Shown here piece by piece: positions 41,314 to 49,561 of a stretch of DNA of 64,000 bases (positions are counted from its first letter, which is position 1; every line of letters begins with the position of its first letter). The stretch is taken from assembly GCA_036677805.1 (NCBI GenBank), contig JAVBVS010000009.1:124001-188000 (forward strand), read 5' to 3'. The position numbers and the translations under genes are program-made. The DNA comes from SIG78 sp036677805. GTDB lineage: Bacteria > Verrucomicrobiota > Lentisphaeria > Victivallales > Victivallaceae. A model generated the notes under the pieces. That model was given only the letters and a program-made list of their open reading frames with translations, searched no databases and had not been told where the DNA came from.

Positions 41314-41949
41314 ATGCTGGATATCAAAGATCAAATCCGGGAATATGTCTATGCGGGCGCAAGCGCCAATGACGGGTTCCTGAGCGAACGTGAAATCGCG
41401 CAACACTTCAATCTGAAGCGCAACAATACCCGGGAAGTGCTGTTGCGGCTCGAAGGCGAAGGCGTGCTCCGGCGTCATCCCAAGCGCGGCTACAGTTATG
41501 TCGATTACGATTCGACCGATGCCGCCACGGTGATCGTGATGCGTTATATGGTCGAGCGCGAAGCCGTACGCAAGGCGGCGGTTCGCGCCACCCGTGAGGA
41601 TATGGTGCGCCTGACACTGATTTTCGAGGAGCTGGAAGCGCTGATCGCGGCGAAGGATCTGCCGGGATTCATGGCGTCGGATATGGAGTTTCACACCGCG
41701 CTGATCGCATCGTCGCATGACAATATGCTGATCAAGATTTTTGAATTCATGAAAGCAACGCTGTTCCGGCGCCGGGATCTTGCAGCGGGAGAATTTCCGC
41801 AGTCGTTCGTGAAAACCCAGGAGGCGCACCGCAAGATTTTCGCGGCCTTCAAGGCGCATGACGCGATGGCGTTGGAACAGGCGCTGTACGATCACATCGG
41901 CCATCATGAAGCCATTGCCGGATTGGGCATTCCCGCCAGGCAAGGCTGA
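41314..41949 (+). CDS. GntR-family regulator, FadR/FCD subfamily
   Basis: The 211-residue regulator has an N-terminal winged helix (FLSEREIAQHFNLKRNNTREVLLRLEGEGVLRR, residues ~22-54) and an all-helical FCD ligand domain (~75-205) with DMEFHTALIASSHDNML and the His-containing segment HIGHHEAIAG. FCD proteins usually sense organic acids or sugar acids bound near metal-ligating histidines. The strong promoter and the operator-like palindrome immediately upstream point to autoregulation, and the divergent propeller gene or the FG-GAP gene downstream may also be targets. Confidence 0.9.
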   Translation: MLDIKDQIREYVYAGASANDGFLSEREIAQHFNLKRNNTREVLLRLEGEGVLRRHPKRGYSYVDYDSTDAATVIVMRYMVEREAVRKAAVRATREDMVRLTLIFEELEALIAAKDLPGFMASDMEFHTALIASSHDNMLIKIFEFMKATLFRRRDLAAGEFPQSFVKTQEAHRKIFAAFKAHDAMALEQALYDHIGHHEAIAGLGIPARQG

Positions 41950-42115
41950 GCTGGGCGGGGGAGGCCGAATTACGGCAGGATTGTCGCGCATTGATCGGGT
42001 TTTAGGGTGCAATTGACTGTCATCGGCACACGTTTGATGGCAAACAGTCGGGAAAATGGATGGCGGCGAATCGCCGCCGCCGTCGGCGAGAATCAAGCTC
42101 AGGAGAGGTCAGTTG

Positions 42116-44848
42116 ATGAAAAAACAATGGGTTACCGAAGGGTTCGACGCATTCCGCGCGGGAACTTTCGGCAACGGCGGACAAAATCTGTATGTATCGA
42201 AAAAAGGCGTGTTGCAGCGCATTTATCAATACGATTTGACCGGCAACGGCTATTTGGATCTGGTGTTTGCAAATTGCCAGAACCATCATGAATCGGCGGA
42301 AGTTTACGTCTATTCCGATTTCTTCGGCAGTTGTCCCCGGCGAAGTGAGTTGCCCGCGCAGGGCGCGGTTTCGGGGGCGGCGGTCGACTTGACCGGGAGC
42401 GGCTTCGTCGATCTGGTCGTGGCCAACCGCTATGACATGGCCGCGCCCTTCGCTTCGAGCGAAATCTATTTCGGCGGAACGGACGACTATGGCGAAAAAC
42501 GTCATATCCGAATCCCGACGCCGTGGTCGGAGTCGTGCTGTGCGGGACGCTTCCGGGGCGGCCGACATCCGGCGCTGGCGTTTTCGCTGCCGTTTTACCG
42601 GGTCGTACGGATTTTTTACTCGACCGAGCTGGGAATCGAATGGTCGAATTACGTCGACCTGCCGCTTCAAACCGGGCAGATGACTGCTGCCGATCTTGAC
42701 GGCGACGGCTTTGACGAGCTGATCGTATTGCGGAACGATTCGGTCAAAAATATCATCTACTGGGGCGGGCCGGACGGCATCGATCCGCAGCGTTTCAGCG
42801 TGATCGAACCGGCGCTGGCGGGGGGCGAAGTGATCGTCGGTTATGATGATTCCAATGTCGCCAGCCGCCTCGAACACAAGCTTCAGTCGCCGCCGCTGCC
42901 CCGGGTGGTGACGCTCGGAGGACGGAATTGTCTGACGGTGTTTACGCCCGGCCGGGTGCTGTTTTACGGCATGACCGCCGACCGCCGGATGGAACTTGTT
43001 CTGGAGCTGAACGTCGCGGAGGCTCGCGCGGTGGCGACCGGCGATATCCGGGGCGACGGCTCGACCGCCATTTTCGTGGCGGCGCACGACCGGCAGGGCG
43101 AGGCGGAGCAGCAATATAGTTATCTCTATTTTGAGCATGACGGACAATATCGCGAATCCGAACGCATCGCCGTGCCGACGCTTCAGGCCTGCGACGCGGT
43201 GATGGCCGACTTCAACGGCGACGGCCGCGCCGATCTTGCCATCTGCCAGAGCCATACCGAATATTCCTACACCAACGCCGTTCTGGTTTACGCCGGGACT
43301 CCCGGCGGACTGTGCGAGACGCCGGTCCGGTTGCCATGCGAAGACGCCCAGCGGATTTTCGCGCTCCCGCGGCCCGACGGCGTCGCACTGGCGGTGATCA
43401 ATCACTATTCGCGCAGTGCGGTCGGCTTCGATAAAACCTATATTTACCCCGGGAGCGCCGACGGGTATTCGCCGGACCGGCGCATTGAGGTGCCGAGCTG
43501 GTGCGCGGTCGATTCGATCATGGCCGATTTGAACGACGACGGACGGCCCGAGCTGGTGGTTTGCAACAATTCGGAGAATTCGCTTCATCTCGATCCCGGC
43601 AGCCACATTCACTTCTTCAACGGGAACGGCGAATTCGAGCCGGCCAAAAGCTATCTGCTGCCGACCCGGCTGGGCTGGGGGGGCGTCGCCGGCGATTTCC
43701 GCCGCAGCGGATACCTCGATCTGGCGTTCGTCTGCGATCACTATAAAAATCTGGTGATTTTTCACGGCTCGGACGGCCCTTACGGCGAAGCGAATTCCAG
43801 CCGCATCATCCTTGAGCGCGAGGCCGGCAGCAAGGTCGGCAGTCCGCGCTGGATCAATGCTGCCGACCTCAATGGCAACGGCTGGCTCGATCTGATCGTC
43901 CCGATCATCAACGGCGACCGGACCCTGATTCTGTGGGGCGGGCCGGAGGGCTTCAGCATGAAGCGCCGGACCGAGCTCGCGGTAAGGCACGGCGCCTGCG
44001 CGCGGGTGGCCGACCTGACCCGGAACGGATACCCCGATCTGATTATCGGAACTCACACCGATACGCCGGTTTCCGGGGAACTGTCGCCGCATCAGCCGCA
44101 TCACAGTTTCATTCATATCTACTGGAACGGACCCGATGGCTTGCGCGAAAATAACAAAACCATTTTGCGCGCCGACGCCTGCGACGCATTGTGCGTGGCC
44201 GATTTCAACGGCGACGGCTGGCTGGATATTTTCGCCTGCAGCTACCACGGCGGGGTCGATCGCGACATCCACAGTTTCCTGTACTGGAATCGGCAGGGGG
44301 AATTCAAAGCCGCCGACCGGCAGCTGATTTACACTCATTCGGCTTCGGGCTGTCTGGCGGCCGATTTCAACGAGGACGGTTTCGTCGATCTTGCGGTGGC
44401 CAATCATAAAGTCAATGGCGACCATCTCGGATTTTCCTCGGTCTGGTACAATGGACCGGAGGGATTCGACAAACGCCGCCGTACCGATTTGCCGACGGCC
44501 GGGCCTCACGGCATGACCGCGCTGGAGCCGGGCAATGCGTTGACCCGCGGTCCCGAAGAATATTATGAATCCGCGCCGTTTGAGTTGCCGTTGGGCGCGG
44601 TGCTCCGGAAAGCATGCTGGGAAGGGACGATCCCGGCCAAGTGCTGGGTGAAAATCCAGTTTCGCGTCGCGGCATCGAAGGATGGACTGGTGCGGACTGC
44701 CTGGAGCCGCCCCTTTGGCTGTGACGAGGCTCTGCCGCCGGAATTGAGCGCCGCCGGATGTTGGGCGCAGTACCGGCTGGAGCTGGGGGCATTCAACAGT
44801 CTGCGCTCGCCGCGCGTGACCCGGGTGGCGGTCGAATACGCCGTCTGA
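42116..44848 (+). CDS. FG-GAP/VCBS repeat protein without signal peptide
   Basis: The 910-residue protein is built from many integrin-alpha-like propeller repeats. Calcium-type loops are seen as DLTGNGYLDLV, DLTGSGFVDLV, DLDGDGFDELI, DFNGDGRADLA, DLNDDGRPELV, DFRRSGYLDLA, DLNGNGWLDLI, DLTRNGYPDLI, DFNGDGWLDIF and DFNEDGFVDLA, giving at least ten repeats and probably two propellers. The last ~110 residues form a separate beta-rich end. Such repeats normally belong to exported proteins, but the N-terminus (MKKQWVTEGFDAFRAG) has no signal peptide. The ATG follows AGGAGAGG. It may bind carbohydrate or protein; function is unknown. Confidence 0.82.
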   Translation: MKKQWVTEGFDAFRAGTFGNGGQNLYVSKKGVLQRIYQYDLTGNGYLDLVFANCQNHHESAEVYVYSDFFGSCPRRSELPAQGAVSGAAVDLTGSGFVDLVVANRYDMAAPFASSEIYFGGTDDYGEKRHIRIPTPWSESCCAGRFRGGRHPALAFSLPFYRVVRIFYSTELGIEWSNYVDLPLQTGQMTAADLDGDGFDELIVLRNDSVKNIIYWGGPDGIDPQRFSVIEPALAGGEVIVGYDDSNVASRLEHKLQSPPLPRVVTLGGRNCLTVFTPGRVLFYGMTADRRMELVLELNVAEARAVATGDIRGDGSTAIFVAAHDRQGEAEQQYSYLYFEHDGQYRESERIAVPTLQACDAVMADFNGDGRADLAICQSHTEYSYTNAVLVYAGTPGGLCETPVRLPCEDAQRIFALPRPDGVALAVINHYSRSAVGFDKTYIYPGSADGYSPDRRIEVPSWCAVDSIMADLNDDGRPELVVCNNSENSLHLDPGSHIHFFNGNGEFEPAKSYLLPTRLGWGGVAGDFRRSGYLDLAFVCDHYKNLVIFHGSDGPYGEANSSRIILEREAGSKVGSPRWINAADLNGNGWLDLIVPIINGDRTLILWGGPEGFSMKRRTELAVRHGACARVADLTRNGYPDLIIGTHTDTPVSGELSPHQPHHSFIHIYWNGPDGLRENNKTILRADACDALCVADFNGDGWLDIFACSYHGGVDRDIHSFLYWNRQGEFKAADRQLIYTHSASGCLAADFNEDGFVDLAVANHKVNGDHLGFSSVWYNGPEGFDKRRRTDLPTAGPHGMTALEPGNALTRGPEEYYESAPFELPLGAVLRKACWEGTIPAKCWVKIQFRVAASKDGLVRTAWSRPFGCDEALPPELSAAGCWAQYRLELGAFNSLRSPRVTRVAVEYAV

Positions 44849-44896
44849 TCCCGACGCAAGCGATTGTGATTTTTTTCGAAATTCAAGGTTTCCGGT

Positions 44897-44925
44897 TTGC
44901 ACGGAAGGGATTGCCATGCTATCAT
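44897..44925 (+). promoter_or_regulatory. Promoter upstream of the cysteine-rich protein gene
   Basis: TTGCAC (44897-44902), a 17-base spacer and TATCAT (44920-44925) preceded by TGC form a good promoter 30 bp before the ATG. Confidence 0.65.
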
Positions 44926-44954
44926 AATCACACGAAAACTCACGGAGGTGATTC

Positions 44955-45947
44955 ATGATTGAAGTGCGGCCATACCAGGTGATGTGTCTGATTTGTCGGC
45001 TCGGTCGGGACGACCGGGAACCGTATTATTTCGAAGCGGAGCTGGACAAAATTCAACAGGCTGTCGCCGCCGACCGCGATTGCGTCCTGAAATTCCGCTG
45101 CGATGTGGAATCGACCTTTCGTTACCAGAATCCGGGCGATGCGCTGGATACTCCGGAAGGAAAACTGTTCAATCTCCGGCGCGATCTGACTATTTTGGAG
45201 CGGCTTGGACTGATGCCGGGGGCGGAGATTCCGGCCAGCGATCTGATCCGTCTGATCCGCCATCCCAAGGCCGGGATACCCGCCTGCCGCGATATCTGCT
45301 GTTTCGATACGGAGACTGCTCCATGCTGGCGCGGCTGCCGTTTCGGCAACAGCGGCAATTATGAGCGCGGCATTGCCATGGCGCTGGAAAAACTCATTCC
45401 GGCCCGGACTTGCGCGGAGCGGCAATGCTGCAAGGCGGAGAGCGCGCAGGAAACCTATGACGCCGATTTGCTCCGGATCAGTCCGCACCATCTGCTCTGC
45501 ATGGCCTGTTTTGCCGGACGGCGGCGGCCCGGGGAGTATTTCCCGCTTGAGGACGACAATCTTTACGAGGCGGTCGAACGTTGCCGCAAGCATCCCGAAA
45601 CGATGATCGAACTGGTGGCCGGACCCTGCATGATCTGTCCGCCCTGCAACGGTTACTACCCCGACAGCGGCTTCTGCTCCATGGGCTTTGCCATGGGATT
45701 GCGCAATCAGAAGAAAGACCTCGACACACTGCAGTGGATGGGGTTGGATTACGGGGTGAAAATGCGCGCGGACGAGCTCTTCCGCCTGATGTTCGAGCGG
45801 ATCAAGGACAAAAAGGATATCTGCGGTTACAACACCGACCGCCAGACTCATGAAGCCTGGTCGATTTGTCCCGGCGTCGGCGGCAGCGACGGCTTCGGCA
45901 ATTACCGGGAGGCCGCCGGGGAAAATCTCGGCATGGATCGCGCCTGA
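44955..45947 (+). CDS. Duplicated cysteine-rich protein (DUF1284-like repeats)
   Basis: The 330-residue protein is an internal duplication. The first half begins VRPYQVMCLICRLGRDD and carries cysteine clusters around 109-135 (CRDICCFDTETAPCWRGC). The second half begins ISPHHLLCMACFAGRRRPGEYF and carries CMICPPCNGYYPDSGFC. The openings resemble DUF1284, a small presumed iron-sulfur or zinc protein with RxHHLLC. Both halves end with a similar LDTLQWMGL or LTILERLGL segment and a CGYN/CRDI cysteine. Function is unknown. GGAGG lies before the ATG. Confidence 0.65.
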   Translation: MIEVRPYQVMCLICRLGRDDREPYYFEAELDKIQQAVAADRDCVLKFRCDVESTFRYQNPGDALDTPEGKLFNLRRDLTILERLGLMPGAEIPASDLIRLIRHPKAGIPACRDICCFDTETAPCWRGCRFGNSGNYERGIAMALEKLIPARTCAERQCCKAESAQETYDADLLRISPHHLLCMACFAGRRRPGEYFPLEDDNLYEAVERCRKHPETMIELVAGPCMICPPCNGYYPDSGFCSMGFAMGLRNQKKDLDTLQWMGLDYGVKMRADELFRLMFERIKDKKDICGYNTDRQTHEAWSICPGVGGSDGFGNYREAAGENLGMDRA

Positions 45948-45952
45948 GGCGG

Positions 45953-45989
45953 AATCCGCCGGCCGAGGCGGCGTATCGTCCGGCGGATT
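45953..45989. terminator. Hairpin after the cysteine-rich gene
   Basis: A perfect 10-bp stem (AATCCGCCGG / CCGGCGGATT, 17-base loop) lies just after the stop codon. No T run follows, so termination is less sure. Confidence 0.5.
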
Positions 45990-46039
45990 GATCGATTCTT
46001 CCGCTTGCATTAAATTACCGTTTTTTTTGAAATCGGGAC

Positions 46040-46068
46040 TTGACAAGCCGGGGGGCGGGCGGTAAGGT
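46040..46068 (+). promoter_or_regulatory. Promoter of the TetR-KOR operon
   Basis: TTGACA (46040-46045), a 17-base spacer and TAAGGT (46063-46068) lie 60 bp before the TetR start. The AT-rich stretch 46068-46110 that follows could hold the regulator's operator. Confidence 0.55.
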
Positions 46069-46127
46069 AATTATAATCAATATTAATCATCTATTTTAAA
46101 TAGTTGTTTAAACTTTGGAGATGCGCT

Positions 46128-46754
46128 ATGCCGAGACGCAGGGACGGCGAAGCCACCCGGGACAAGATTCTGACCGCCGCGGCCGAAGTCTTCGCCTGCC
46201 GGGGGTACCGGGGCGGGACCGTGGCCGAAATTGCCGCGGCCAGCGGCATCAACGGCGCCCTGATCAGCTATTATTATGGCGGCAAAGCCGAACTTTACCG
46301 GAGCGCCTGGGATTTCGCATATCAGCGCGCGGCCGGCAAATATCCGGTCGACGGCGGGCTCGACGATGCGGCGCCGGCGGTCAAGCGGCTGCACGGCATC
46401 ATCGCCTCCGCCATCGCCCGCCGCAGCGATCCTGAAAACCGCGAAAACGAGATCATGCTCAATGAACTCTCGTCGCCGACCGGCATTCTCGACGATGTGC
46501 ATGCGCGTTCCTTCGCCGATCTGCGCCGGGTTTTGCGCAAGGCGGTGGGCGACATTCTCGGTTCGGGGATCGCCGAAGAGGAGCAGCGTCTGGCGGTGCT
46601 GTCGATTTTTTCCATGTGCATCATTCCGGTGAAGCAGATTCAGAAGCTGGAAGGCAATCCGGCTTATGTCTACCAGCCGGAGGAACGGATCCGCCATGTC
46701 TATAACTTTGCCATGGCCGGACTGCTCGATATTCTTACCGGAGGAGTGAAATGA
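46128..46754 (+). CDS. TetR-family regulator with CecR-like C-terminal domain
   Basis: The 208-residue regulator has a TetR helix-turn-helix (TRDKILTAAAEVFACRGYRGGTVAEIAAASGINGALISYYYGGKAELY, residues ~10-57) and a C-terminal domain like that of CecR/YbiH (DUF1956), with EIMLNELSSPTGILDDV. The ATG at 46128 is chosen because GGAG lies seven bases upstream, whereas the ATG right after GGAG is too close. Its stop overlaps the ferredoxin start by four bases, so it is cotranslated with and probably autoregulates the 2-oxoacid oxidoreductase operon. Confidence 0.88.
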   Translation: MPRRRDGEATRDKILTAAAEVFACRGYRGGTVAEIAAASGINGALISYYYGGKAELYRSAWDFAYQRAAGKYPVDGGLDDAAPAVKRLHGIIASAIARRSDPENRENEIMLNELSSPTGILDDVHARSFADLRRVLRKAVGDILGSGIAEEEQRLAVLSIFSMCIIPVKQIQKLEGNPAYVYQPEERIRHVYNFAMAGLLDILTGGVK

Positions 46755-46990
46755 AACCACACTGCAAAGTTCTGGTCGCGTTCGATGAATGCAAAGGCTG
46801 CCGCCGCTGCGTCAATGCCTGTCCGCGCGGAGTTCTTGCCATGGGAACCCGGCTCAACGTGATGGGCTTTCCGACCGCCGAGCCGGTGAAGGACGCCTGC
46901 GTCGGCTGCGGCATCTGTTATTACACGTGCCCCGAGCCGGGCGCGATTACCGTCATCCGGGAGGTAGGCGAAGATGGAACTCAAAAATAA
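46751..46990 (+). CDS. 2-oxoacid:ferredoxin oxidoreductase, ferredoxin (delta) subunit
   Basis: The 79-residue ferredoxin binds two [4Fe-4S] clusters through Cys14, 17, 20, 24 and Cys50, 53, 56, 60 (CxxCxxCxxxCP patterns). It matches the delta subunit of VOR/KOR-type enzymes, which passes electrons from the TPP domain to external ferredoxin. It starts inside the TetR stop and overlaps the alpha-subunit gene by 17 bases. Confidence 0.9.
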   Translation: MKPHCKVLVAFDECKGCRRCVNACPRGVLAMGTRLNVMGFPTAEPVKDACVGCGICYYTCPEPGAITVIREVGEDGTQK

Positions 46991-48023
46991 ACTGTTGCTC
47001 AGCGGCAACGAAGCCGTCGTTTACGGGGCGCTGTTGGCCGGAGCCGATGCATTTTTCGGTTATCCGATCACCCCGGCCAGCGAAATTGCGCATACCGCCG
47101 CGGCCAAGTTTCCCGAACTGGGCCGGATTTTCATCCAGGCCGAGAGCGAAATCGGCGCGATCAACATGGTCATGGGCGCGTCCGCCGCGGGCAAGCGGGT
47201 GATGACCGCGTCGTCCGGCCTCGGCATCAGCCTGAAGCAGGAGGCCATCTCCTATCTGGCCGGTTCGCAGCTGCCCTGCGTGATCGTGGACATCATGCGC
47301 GGCGGTCCCGGCCTCGGCAACATCGGCGCCGAACAGGCCGACTACAATCAGGTGGTCAAGGGCGGCGGACACGGCAGCTATCAGTGCATCGTCCTGGCGC
47401 CGTGTTCGGCGCAGGAGATGTGCGACATGGCCGGAGAGGCGTTCGACCTGGCCGAAAAGTATGCCACCCCGGTCTATATTCTGACCGACGGCGTGATCGG
47501 GCAGATGATCGAGTCGGTGGAGCTGCCCGAGCCGAGCGAACCCCATGAAACGCCGGACAATGCATTGGCCATCGGCAAGGACCGCAACAATTACTTCACC
47601 TCGATCTACCTCGACCCCGACGATCTGGAGGCGCAGAATATCATGCTTCAGAAGAAGTATGCGGCCATCCAGCTCAAGGAAGAGCGTTACGAAAGCTATC
47701 TCCTTGAAGATGCCGACATCGTCTACGTCGCCTACGGTATCTGCGGCCGCCTGGCCAAGGCCGCTGCGGATCTGCTGCGCAAATACGGCGTCAAGATCGG
47801 TGTGCTGCGGCCCAAGAGTCTGTTTCCGTTTCCCGAAAAGATGCTGTCGGAACTGGCCAAAACCACCAAACTTTTCATCTGCGTCGAACTCAGCTGCGGC
47901 CAGATGATTCACGACGTCAAGCTGGCGATCCAGTGTTCCCGCCGGGTCGAATTGATCAACCGCATGGGCGGCAACATTCTTTCGGTTGACGAAATCGTGG
48001 AAAGGACGGGGAATCTGTTATGA
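46974..48023 (+). CDS. 2-oxoacid:ferredoxin oxidoreductase, alpha subunit
   Basis: The 349-residue alpha subunit carries the pyrimidine-binding motif FFGYPITPASEIAHTAA (~24-40), IQAESEIGAINMVMGASAAG and SGLGISLKQEAISYL, and IVDIMRGGPGLGNIGAEQADY, as in VorB/KorA. With the ferredoxin and beta-gamma subunits it oxidises a 2-oxoacid (2-oxoisovalerate, 2-oxoglutarate or another) with CoA. Substrate cannot be read safely. Its ATG lies 14 codons before the ferredoxin stop. Confidence 0.93.
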   Translation: MELKNKLLLSGNEAVVYGALLAGADAFFGYPITPASEIAHTAAAKFPELGRIFIQAESEIGAINMVMGASAAGKRVMTASSGLGISLKQEAISYLAGSQLPCVIVDIMRGGPGLGNIGAEQADYNQVVKGGGHGSYQCIVLAPCSAQEMCDMAGEAFDLAEKYATPVYILTDGVIGQMIESVELPEPSEPHETPDNALAIGKDRNNYFTSIYLDPDDLEAQNIMLQKKYAAIQLKEERYESYLLEDADIVYVAYGICGRLAKAAADLLRKYGVKIGVLRPKSLFPFPEKMLSELAKTTKLFICVELSCGQMIHDVKLAIQCSRRVELINRMGGNILSVDEIVERTGNLL

Positions 48024-49501
48024 AATCCGAAGTGATTTATGGCCGGAGCCAAGGTTTTTTCGATACTTTTTCACGGCGTCCGGGCCCGATCAAGACCAAT
48101 ATGCACTATTGTCCCGGCTGCGGCCACGGGATTCTGCACAAACTCATCGCCGAGGCGATTCAGGAACTCGGCATCAAAGACCGCACCATTTTGATTTCGC
48201 CGGTCGGATGTTCGGTTTTCGCCTACTACTACTTTGATTGCTTCGGCATCAGCGTACCGCATGGCCGAGCACCCGCGGTCGGCACCGGGCTGGTGCGTTC
48301 CGATCCGGACAACATCGTGATCTCCTATCAGGGCGACGGCGACCTCGGCGCGATCGGCCTCAATGAATTTCTCCAGACCGCGAACCGTGGTGAGAATCTC
48401 GCGGTTTTTTTTGTGAACAACGCCATTTACGGCATGACCGGGGGGCAGATGGCGCCGACCACGCTGCCGGGGCAGAAGACGGTGACTTCGCCGCTGGGCC
48501 GTTCGGTGATGACCGACGGTTATCCGTTGAAGGTTTCGGAAATGGTGGCGTCGCTCGATTCTCCGGTCTATGTCGAACGGGTGGCGCTGAGTTCGGGGCG
48601 CAATATTCTCAAAGCGCGGGCCGCGGTCCACAAGGCGCTGAGGAATACCATCGAAAAGAAGGGCTTTTCCCTGGTCGAGTTTCTCGCCGGATGTCCGATC
48701 AACCTCAAGATGGACGCGGCTCAGATGAACGAATTCATCGACGAACAGATGACCAGGTACTTCGTTCCCGGGGTCTTCAAGGATATCGCCGAACTGCGTG
48801 ATCCGATCAAGCGTCCGGTCGGGGTCTATGATGCCGACGCGGTCAAGCACGCGCTTTACGCGCCTTATTCGCCCAATGCGGTTTCCCGCGACTTCCGCAA
48901 CCCGTCGCCATTTTTCAGCAAGGAACGGCGGCTCAAGGTCGCCGGCGCCGGCGGGCAGGGGGTGCTTTCCTTCGGACACATGCTGGCGACTATGGGCAAT
49001 CTGCGCAACTTCAATGTCTCCTATCTGCCGGTTTACGGGCCGGAAATGCGCGGCGGCACCGCGAGCTGCTCGGTGGTGGTGTCGCGCAAGATGATCGCAT
49101 CGCCGGTGGTCGATTCCGACTGCAATCTGCTGGTGGCGCTGAACCAGCAGTCGTTCGACCGCTTTCTGCCGGAACTGAAGTCCAACGGCGTATTGATTTA
49201 CGACTCCAGCAATGTGACGCCGCAGAAGCTGAAGCGCAAGCACATCGCTTATCATGTGAATGCTTCGGACATGGCGCGCGATCTCGGCGATCTGCGTTAT
49301 GCCAACTCGATATTGATGGGGGCGCTGGCCAAGCTGATGGACGACTTTTTCCTTCAGGACAGCGACAAGACCGACTTTGAGGCGGTGGTCGAAGAGGCCA
49401 TCCGCGAATGCTTCCATGACAAGGAAAATGTGATCCAGCGCAACATCAACGCCTTCTATCTCGGCAAGCGGTCCGCCCGGCGGCTGACCGTCGAAGCCTG
49501 A
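48020..49501 (+). CDS. 2-oxoacid:ferredoxin oxidoreductase, fused beta-gamma subunit
   Basis: The 493-residue protein joins a TPP-binding beta subunit (~1-290; HYCPGCGHG with Cys31 and Cys34, SYQGDGDLGAIG, and FVNNAIYGMTGGQMAPTT) to a gamma subunit (~300-490; KVAGAGGQGVLSFG, and YGPEMRGGTASCSVVVS). In most organisms these are separate chains. It overlaps the alpha gene by four bases (ATGA). The full operon TetR-delta-alpha-betagamma can pass electrons from 2-oxoacids such as those from amino acids to ferredoxin, complementing PFOR. Confidence 0.93.
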   Translation: MKSEVIYGRSQGFFDTFSRRPGPIKTNMHYCPGCGHGILHKLIAEAIQELGIKDRTILISPVGCSVFAYYYFDCFGISVPHGRAPAVGTGLVRSDPDNIVISYQGDGDLGAIGLNEFLQTANRGENLAVFFVNNAIYGMTGGQMAPTTLPGQKTVTSPLGRSVMTDGYPLKVSEMVASLDSPVYVERVALSSGRNILKARAAVHKALRNTIEKKGFSLVEFLAGCPINLKMDAAQMNEFIDEQMTRYFVPGVFKDIAELRDPIKRPVGVYDADAVKHALYAPYSPNAVSRDFRNPSPFFSKERRLKVAGAGGQGVLSFGHMLATMGNLRNFNVSYLPVYGPEMRGGTASCSVVVSRKMIASPVVDSDCNLLVALNQQSFDRFLPELKSNGVLIYDSSNVTPQKLKRKHIAYHVNASDMARDLGDLRYANSILMGALAKLMDDFFLQDSDKTDFEAVVEEAIRECFHDKENVIQRNINAFYLGKRSARRLTVEA

Positions 49502-49523
49502 CGTGCATGGCGGAAGAATCCGG

Positions 49524-49560
49524 GAACGCCGGACCGGTCATATGATCGGTCCGGCGTTCT
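49524..49560. terminator. Bidirectional terminator after the KOR operon
   Basis: A perfect 13-bp stem (GAACGCCGGACCG / CGGTCCGGCGTTC, 10-base loop) is followed by TCTTTC. It lies between convergent genes and ends two bases before the minus-strand stop codon. Confidence 0.85.
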
Positions 49561-49561
49561 T

